A stretch of 8,428 bases of DNA, taken from NCBI GenBank assembly GCA_002368805.1, contig DFFH01000143.1:1-8428 (forward strand), read 5' to 3'. Below the pieces are notes generated by a model, which saw only the letters and a list, made by a program, of their open reading frames with translations, ran no database searches and was not told the origin of the DNA. Origin of the DNA: Mageeibacillus sp. UBA3781 (lineage in GTDB: Bacteria > Bacillota > Clostridia > Saccharofermentanales > Saccharofermentanaceae). Numbering within the stretch: position 1 is the first letter of the stretch; the number at the start of each line of letters is the position of its first letter. Made by a program: the position numbers and the translations under genes. Below, in pieces: positions 1 to 4,490 of this stretch.

Positions 1-11
1 AGACAACTATG

Positions 12-17
12 AAGGAG
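12..17 (+). promoter_or_regulatory. Ribosome binding site of the cyclophilin gene
   Basis: AAGGAG lies 8 bases before the ATG at 26. It supports that start, and the cyclophilin fold begins directly after it (MANPIVTIEM). Confidence 0.85.
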
Positions 18-25
18 AAATCAAA

Positions 26-511
26 ATGGCGAATCCTATTGTTACTATTGAGATGGAAAACGGCGGCATCATGAAGCTGGAGCTGTATCCGGATGTGGCG
101 CCGATCAGTGTGCAGAATTTTATCGATCTTGCGGAGAAAGGTTTCTATGACGGCCTGATCTTCCACCGTGTCATCTCCGGATTTATGATCCAGGGCGGTG
201 ACCCGACAGGCACAGGTATGGGCGGCCCGGGACATCACATCAAGGGTGAGTTCCGTGCAAACGGCGTGGAGAACAACCTTTCCCACGAGCGCGGCGTACT
301 CTCCATGGCACGTGCCGGAGATCCGAACTCGGCAGGCTCCCAGTTCTTCATCATGCATGAGGACGGACCGTTCCTCGACGGCAACTATGCAGCATTCGGA
401 AAAATTATCGAAGGTATCGAAGTTGTCGATCAGATCGCAGCTACACCTACAGACAGAGCAGATCGTCCGCTGAGCGAACAGAAGATGAAGAAAGTCACCG
501 TAACGAAGTAA
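26..511 (+). CDS. ppiB: Cyclophilin-type peptidyl-prolyl cis-trans isomerase
   Basis: Complete 161-residue single-domain cyclophilin, which catalyses cis-trans isomerisation of peptide bonds before proline and helps protein folding. There is no signal peptide or membrane segment, so it is probably cytoplasmic. Family motifs are visible in order: FHRVI at residues 46-50 (R48 matches the catalytic Arg of human cyclophilin A), FMIQGGD at 53-59, GVLSMARAG at 90-98, SQFFI at 105-109 and FLDGNYAAFGKI at 116-127. The residue matching human W121 is Phe (F116), as in E. coli cyclophilins that bind cyclosporin weakly, so low drug sensitivity is expected (inference). The length is normal for the small bacterial PpiB class. 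The ATG at 26 follows AAGGAG (12-17) with an 8-base spacer. The gene converges on the glycosyltransferase gene, and its last codons and stop lie in a shared inverted repeat. Its promoter is outside the window. The symbol is by family, not proven orthology. Confidence 0.97.
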   Translation: MANPIVTIEMENGGIMKLELYPDVAPISVQNFIDLAEKGFYDGLIFHRVISGFMIQGGDPTGTGMGGPGHHIKGEFRANGVENNLSHERGVLSMARAGDPNSAGSQFFIMHEDGPFLDGNYAAFGKIIEGIEVVDQIAATPTDRADRPLSEQKMKKVTVTK

Positions 512-629
512 TTCATCTATCAGAATTTGCGCAAGAAAAAACCTTCGACACGCCTCCGCAGGGCTTTCGCCCGAGGACCAGCGCGAGAAGGTTTATTTCT
601 GCGCAAAAACAGGGATGAATTACTTCGTT
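502..629. repeat. Long imperfect inverted repeat joining two convergent gene ends
   Basis: The outer arms AACGAAGTAATTCATC (502-517) and its exact reverse complement (614-629) are perfect over 16 bases. Each holds the last two sense codons (Thr-Lys) and the TAA stop of one gene: the cyclophilin at the left, the glycosyltransferase at the right. After spacers of 8 (518-525) and 6 (608-613) bases, inner arms 526-546 and 587-607 match at 18 of 21 positions. The central 547-586 holds a further hairpin. The overlap with both coding ends, in the same reading frame, is more than a normal terminator needs. It may be an inverted duplication of a gene end plus terminator, or a palindromic element that supplied both stops. 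Confidence 0.85.
526..607. terminator. Bidirectional transcription terminator between convergent genes
   Basis: The core stem AACCTTC (540-546) / GAAGGTT (587-593) is followed by a U-rich tract on each strand: TTTATTTCT (592-600) for plus-strand transcripts, and six T then CTT on the minus strand (541-533). Within it lie CCTC (553-556) / GAGG (573-576), a four-base bulge (557-560), and a four-pair stem GGGC (561-564) / GCCC (569-572). On the minus strand that inner loop is GAAA, a GNRA tetraloop, and the stretch 549-552 / 582-585 also pairs with one G-U. The fold is therefore probably stronger for the glycosyltransferase transcript, but it should stop both. Confidence 0.8.
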
Positions 630-1570
630 TCCTCGTCCTTTTTGTTATCTTCTGCGATAACATACAGCGGTCTGTTCTTTACCTCGATGTAGGTCTTGGC
701 GAGATACTCACCGATAATACCCAGTGCCATCAGCACCATGCCTCCAAGGAAGAGCATGAAGGAAAGAAGTGACGGATAACCGGCGACCTTATCCCAGATC
801 TGGTAGACCAATGCATGGATGAAGTAGTAGAGCAAGTAGATAAATGCGCCGAGGGATGTGAGGAATCCGACGATCATGGCGATACGAAGAGGTGCGGTGG
901 TAAAGGATACGATTCCTTCGATCGCGTAACGGAAAAGCTTCCAGAACGACCACTTCGTCTCGCCGGCGACACGCTCGACATTTTCGTACTCGAGCCACTT
1001 GGTCCGGAATCCGACCCAGGCGAAGATACCTTTGCTGAAGCGCTGACGCTCACCGAGGGAAAGGATCGCATCGACGACCGGACGCTTCATGACACGGAAG
1101 TCTCTGGCGCCATCGACGATCTCGACATCCGTGAACTTATTGATCAGGTGATAGAAACGGCGTGCAAACCAGCTTCTGATCGGCGGTTCGCCTTTTCTGG
1201 AGACACGGCGGGTAGCGACGATATCGCACTCATCCTTCTCGAGAGACTCGAACATTTGCGGAAGAAGAGACGGCGGATCCTGCATGTCCGCATCGAGAAG
1301 ACCGATCCAATCACCCTTGGCAGCAGCAAGACCTGCATACATAGCGGATTCTTTTCCGAAGTTTCGGGAAAAAGAGATATACCGGATGCGGTCATCTTTC
1401 GCGGCCATTTCCTTCAGAACGCCGAGAGTATTATCTTTACTTCCGTCATTTACGAAGATCAGTTCAAATTCGTACTGGCTGCACTCGGATGTGACTTTGC
1501 ACAGTGCATCATAAAGATAGGGAAGCGCTTCCTGCTCGTTATAACAGGGTACCATCAGACTGACTAGCAT
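620..1570 (-). CDS. Membrane-anchored family 2 glycosyltransferase (polyprenyl-phosphate sugar synthase, GtrB/CsbB/DPM1-like)
   Basis: Complete 316-residue enzyme expected to move a sugar from a nucleotide donor to a polyprenyl phosphate at the inner side of the membrane. GT-A domain motifs run in order: VPCYNE (7-12), FVNDGSKDNT (39-48), SRNFGKESA (68-76), and the metal-binding DADMQDPP (93-100), then DGARDFRVM (153-161), GERQRFSKGIFAWVGF (173-188) and GETKWSFWKLF (203-213), all typical of the DPM1-like bacterial group. Two membrane segments follow at about 227-252 and 265-290, then a charged tail ending KKDEETK. The length is usual for the family. The ATG at 1570 is chosen because GAGGTGG lies just before it; the TTG at 1585 in the same frame would place that binding site inside the gene. 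It is transcribed divergently from the YfhO genes. The CsbB-YfhO pairing in Bacillus supports the role; whether the sugar is GlcNAc, glucose or another is not visible. Confidence 0.95.
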   Translation of the reverse strand: MLVSLMVPCYNEQEALPYLYDALCKVTSECSQYEFELIFVNDGSKDNTLGVLKEMAAKDDRIRYISFSRNFGKESAMYAGLAAAKGDWIGLLDADMQDPPSLLPQMFESLEKDECDIVATRRVSRKGEPPIRSWFARRFYHLINKFTDVEIVDGARDFRVMKRPVVDAILSLGERQRFSKGIFAWVGFRTKWLEYENVERVAGETKWSFWKLFRYAIEGIVSFTTAPLRIAMIVGFLTSLGAFIYLLYYFIHALVYQIWDKVAGYPSLLSFMLFLGGMVLMALGIIGEYLAKTYIEVKNRPLYVIAEDNKKDEETK

Positions 1571-1573
1571 AAT

Positions 1574-1580
1574 CCACCTC
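1574..1580 (-). promoter_or_regulatory. Ribosome binding site that sets the glycosyltransferase start
   Basis: On the minus strand GAGGTGG (1580 to 1574) precedes the ATG at 1570. GAGGTG pairs with the 3' end of 16S rRNA and leaves a 4-base spacer. It argues for 1570 over the in-frame TTG at 1585. Confidence 0.8.
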
Positions 1581-1596
1581 AACAACTATTTCCAAA

Positions 1597-1624
1597 CTAT
1601 GTAATCAGTATACTACATTCATAG
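1597..1624. promoter_or_regulatory. Imperfect 28-bp palindrome, possible operator
   Basis: Symmetric about position 1610.5: outer CTATG (1597-1601) / CATAG (1620-1624), a central eight-base palindrome AGTATACT (1607-1614), and one further pair, giving 10 of 14 complementary positions. It covers the candidate -10 box of the glycosyltransferase gene. CATAGAT recurs at 1620-1626 and 1634-1640, 14 bases apart. Short AT-rich palindromes also occur by chance, so the operator role is a guess. Confidence 0.35.
1607..1612 (-). promoter_or_regulatory. Candidate -10 box for the glycosyltransferase gene
   Basis: TATACT on the minus strand (1612 to 1607) lies about 37 bases before the ATG and matches 5 of 6 bases of TATAAT. 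No good -35 box is seen at 16-18 bases; the region there holds two TTGA-TCTATG-like repeats instead, which may point to an activator-dependent promoter. The box sits at the centre of a palindrome. Confidence 0.4.
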
Positions 1625-1655
1625 ATCAAAAAGCATAGATTCAAACGTAAACCTT

Positions 1656-1683
1656 TTGGAAACAGGGCGTTTTGTGATACGAT
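1656..1683 (+). promoter_or_regulatory. Candidate promoter of the YfhO-YfhO-mutase operon
   Basis: TTGGAA (1656-1661) as -35 and TACGAT (1678-1683) as -10 are separated by 16 bases, with a TG at 1675-1676 that makes an extended -10. This would start transcription near 1690 and leave a leader of about 20 bases, enough for the binding site at 1700-1705. The boxes match consensus only in part (4 of 6 each). Confidence 0.5.
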
Positions 1684-1699
1684 ACGAGTGTATCTTTAT

Positions 1700-1705
1700 G
1701 GGAGG
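1700..1705 (+). promoter_or_regulatory. Ribosome binding site that sets the first YfhO start
   Basis: GGGAGG lies 7 bases before the ATG at 1713. The reading frame is open further upstream to an in-frame TTG at 1656, but that start falls in the candidate -35 box. The N-terminus from 1713 (MIEKNALEKR) matches that of the downstream paralog (MIEKKTLEKR). Confidence 0.85.
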
Positions 1706-1712
1706 TTGGACT

Positions 1713-4490
1713 ATGATCGAAAAGAATGCGCTCGAAAAGCGGACGAGACAGCAGAAAACACATGATCTGCGCCCGCTCATAGCGTTCATTTCCGTGTTCG
1801 CATCTCTATGTGCGATCCTTTTTATGACAGGAGTGTCGCCCTTTGGATCCCGATCCGTCCTGATGTCTGATCTCTCCGCGCAGTATGCGCCTTATCTGGT
1901 GACGATGCGCAATAAGATCCTTCACGGAACCTCGCCGTACTATTCCTTCGAGATCGGTATGGGAAAGAGCCTGCCGGGGATCTTTGCCTATTACTGCGCA
2001 AGTCCGGCAAATCTTATCTCGCTTCTTTTCCCGGTGTCCCGCATCTCCGATGCGATCGCACTGATCATCATGCTCAAGCTCTCGTTTGCCGGTGCTTTTA
2101 TGACCGCGCTGATCGACCACAAATTCGGCGACAAAACGAAAATGAGCATCCTCTTCGGCATGGTCTATGCGCTGAGCTCCTATTCCATGTCCTTTATCTT
2201 TAACTTCATCTGGCTCGACGGCTTTGCGCTTCTGCCGCTTCTGATCCTTGTGATCGAGCGCTTCCGCAAGGATCTCCGTAAGGCGTATCAGGTACTGCTC
2301 GTGCTGATAGTGCTTTTCGCGTCGAACTACTACATTGCTTATATGGTCGGGATCTTCTCGTTCTTCTATCTAATCGGAGTTCTGGAATACGATCACAAGA
2401 CCCGGAAGAACGAAGGCGCTCCTTCTTCTGCAAAAGCACTCGGCATCTTTCTTCTGATCGCCGCCGCTGCTGCGATGGTATGCGCGGCACTCCTGCTTCC
2501 GGCCGGTATCGATACGATCCGTAACGGCGATCATTCCTCGTCCTTTGAGCTGACGATGGACCCGCCTTTTCGTCTCGTCGGGTTCCTCCCGTATATTTTC
2601 CTCGGGAAACTCTCGGACATCACGACCAATATGCCGTTTGTCTTCTCGAGCATTATGGTGCTGGAACTGGTCGTGCTGTTCTTCCTGAATCCGGAGATCC
2701 CGGGGGCGCTTCGCCGCCGTGCCGGAATCGCGCTCGGGCTGGGCATCATGTCATTTCTTATGCCGGTCCTGAATACGGCATGGCATCTCTTCGATGATCC
2801 GAACTGGTTCCTGTACCGCTATTCATTTCTCTTTATTTTCGGCACGGTCCTTATCGCCTTTTATTCTTTCCTTCATATCAAATCGATCCGCAACAGACAC
2901 TTTGCCGCGATGTCCGGCATCCTTTTCATACTTCTTCTGATCGCCGAACAGTTTGGTGGCGTCAAGGAAGGCGAATCGATGTATTTCCAGAACCTCATCC
3001 TTCTTTCCCTGATCGGGCTGTGCCTCTTCGGTCTCTCGAAAGAGAAGTGGAGCGATCAGCTGGAGAATCTTAAGCGTCTCGGAAGCGGCATCCTCGTGCC
3101 GGTCATCCTGGTGGAGATCGTATTTCTCGCCCCCAGGGTCACCGTCGGAGCGCTCTGGAATGATACGCAGGAGGCCTCTTCTTTCGAAGATGAGGTCGAT
3201 GAGCTTTCGGCGCTGACATCATCGATCAGCCCGGATTCCGGAGAAAGACTGGAACAGGCATGGTATCTCTCTCCGAATATCGATTCGCTGAATCTTTCTT
3301 CTTATACGGAGACGAAAGGAATCGGCGCTTTCTGCTCCATGTCGAATAAGAAACAGCACCGTTTCCTCAAGCAGCTCGGCTACTGCACGAACTACAATTA
3401 TTTCTCTGTCGAGCACAGAAGTATGAATCTGCCGGCGGACTCCTTCCTCGGAGTGCGCTATATCGTATCCGGCCAGAAGGAGCTCAGTGGACTTAAGGAG
3501 ATCGGATCATACGGCAGATATCATCTTTATGAGAACCCCTTCAGCACGGATATGGTTTTCCTGGCAGATCCGGCAGCGAGAGACTTTGACGGGTATTCTC
3601 TCGAGACCATGGGCGAGGGCAAAGACTACTTTAAGTTCCAGGAAGACTGGATGAGTTCTCTTTCCGGTATCCCTGCCGATCGCGTGTATGATACTAGAAA
3701 ACTGTCCTTTGAAGTAAGCAATGCGCAGACAGTATCCGGAGATATGGCCGGCGGACCGCTGGAATATGATGAGAAGAAAAACACCCTTGACCTGGAAGAT
3801 ATCGAGAAAGGATCCGGGGAACTGACATACTATCTCAGGAATAACCCGCAGGCACCGATCCGCCTAACCACATCTGTGAAGGTGGAGAAGGAAGGTCCTC
3901 TTTATCTTTCGATCCCGTTCCTGATGAGAAGCGCCCCGATCAGTGTGTACTGCAATGATAAGCGCGTCTATCACGAGGAGTCCGACTCGTACTACTCCGT
4001 GATCGTGGATACCGGCGTACATAAAGCCGGCGAAGAGATAACGCTCGAGATCCGCTGCGATGACGACGTCTTCGCGTCTTTCACCCCTGTTCTGGCGGCA
4101 TGTGATACAGGCGAGCTGGGCATGCAGACCGCAGAGGTGAAGATGGGAATAACGGATCTTAAGGTATGCGACGGCAAAATCACTTTTACGGCAGCTTCTG
4201 ATTTGCCGAAGATGCTGATCGCGACAGTCCCGTATGAAAAAGGATGGACAGCCCGTGTCGATGGAGAGGAAGTCGAAGTTCTCGACTATCAGGATGCCTT
4301 CCTGGCGCTCTCCTTAACACCCGGCAGCCACCGCGTCGAGCTGACATTTGTTCCCACCGGAATGGGAATTGGTGTTATAATCAGTGCACTGGGTGCTATT
4401 TTCAGCGTTGCTCTTATTGTGATCACGAGAAGGAAGCAGCCGGACCGTATGGAGGAGGAAATCAAGCTTGATCGAGAAGAAGACTCTTGA
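1713..4490 (+). CDS. YfhO-family membrane protein, first of two tandem paralogs (likely GT-C glycosyltransferase)
   Basis: Complete 925-residue polytopic protein of the YfhO family. Known YfhO proteins are thought to transfer sugars from a polyprenyl-phosphate carrier to acceptors outside the cell, such as lipoteichoic acid. A first membrane segment (about 21-40) is followed by an outer loop with MSDLSAQYAPYL (51-62), whose D53 is a candidate catalytic acid for a GT-C fold (inference). Roughly a dozen hydrophobic segments run to about 474, with WLDGFALLPL (167-176) and HLFDDPNWFLYRYS (358-371). A large soluble, presumably extracellular region (about 475-880) carries RFLKQLGY (550-557), LGVRYIV (579-585) and the family-typical PYEKGW..VDG (840-851). 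One last membrane helix (about 884-905) and a charged tail follow. Length is in the usual YfhO range. It is divergent from the GT2 gene and overlaps the next gene by 23 bases. Acceptor and sugar are unknown. Confidence 0.92.
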   Translation: MIEKNALEKRTRQQKTHDLRPLIAFISVFASLCAILFMTGVSPFGSRSVLMSDLSAQYAPYLVTMRNKILHGTSPYYSFEIGMGKSLPGIFAYYCASPANLISLLFPVSRISDAIALIIMLKLSFAGAFMTALIDHKFGDKTKMSILFGMVYALSSYSMSFIFNFIWLDGFALLPLLILVIERFRKDLRKAYQVLLVLIVLFASNYYIAYMVGIFSFFYLIGVLEYDHKTRKNEGAPSSAKALGIFLLIAAAAAMVCAALLLPAGIDTIRNGDHSSSFELTMDPPFRLVGFLPYIFLGKLSDITTNMPFVFSSIMVLELVVLFFLNPEIPGALRRRAGIALGLGIMSFLMPVLNTAWHLFDDPNWFLYRYSFLFIFGTVLIAFYSFLHIKSIRNRHFAAMSGILFILLLIAEQFGGVKEGESMYFQNLILLSLIGLCLFGLSKEKWSDQLENLKRLGSGILVPVILVEIVFLAPRVTVGALWNDTQEASSFEDEVDELSALTSSISPDSGERLEQAWYLSPNIDSLNLSSYTETKGIGAFCSMSNKKQHRFLKQLGYCTNYNYFSVEHRSMNLPADSFLGVRYIVSGQKELSGLKEIGSYGRYHLYENPFSTDMVFLADPAARDFDGYSLETMGEGKDYFKFQEDWMSSLSGIPADRVYDTRKLSFEVSNAQTVSGDMAGGPLEYDEKKNTLDLEDIEKGSGELTYYLRNNPQAPIRLTTSVKVEKEGPLYLSIPFLMRSAPISVYCNDKRVYHEESDSYYSVIVDTGVHKAGEEITLEIRCDDDVFASFTPVLAACDTGELGMQTAEVKMGITDLKVCDGKITFTAASDLPKMLIATVPYEKGWTARVDGEEVEVLDYQDAFLALSLTPGSHRVELTFVPTGMGIGVIISALGAIFSVALIVITRRKQPDRMEEEIKLDREEDS
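4451..4458 (+). promoter_or_regulatory. Ribosome binding site for a TTG start inside the upstream gene
   Basis: GGAGGAGG lies 9 bases before the TTG at 4468 and is embedded in the last codons of the first YfhO gene, where it encodes part of a Met-Glu-Glu-Glu run. Its strength makes up for the weak start codon and suggests translational coupling. Confidence 0.85.

Noticed and set aside
527..772. Small plus-strand open frame after the cyclophilin
   Set aside because: It starts within the terminator stem and runs antisense to the glycosyltransferase end; no ribosome binding site was seen.
815..1567. Open frame of 250 codons on the plus strand opposite the glycosyltransferase gene
   Set aside because: Shadow of the GT2 gene, whose motifs are clear; the antisense product resembles no family I know.
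1571..1585. Extension of the glycosyltransferase to a TTG at 1585 on the minus strand
   Set aside because: It would place the GAGGTGG binding site inside the coding region; family members begin close to the VPCYNE strand, as from 1570.
1656..1712. Upstream extension of the first YfhO gene to a TTG at 1656
   Set aside because: The extension overlaps the likely promoter, contains the GGGAGG binding site for the ATG at 1713, and is not matched by the paralog's N-terminus.
1571..1712. Riboswitch or attenuator in the divergent region
   Set aside because: Only 142 bases lie between the two starts, both leaders would be short, and no terminator hairpin or known aptamer pattern was seen.
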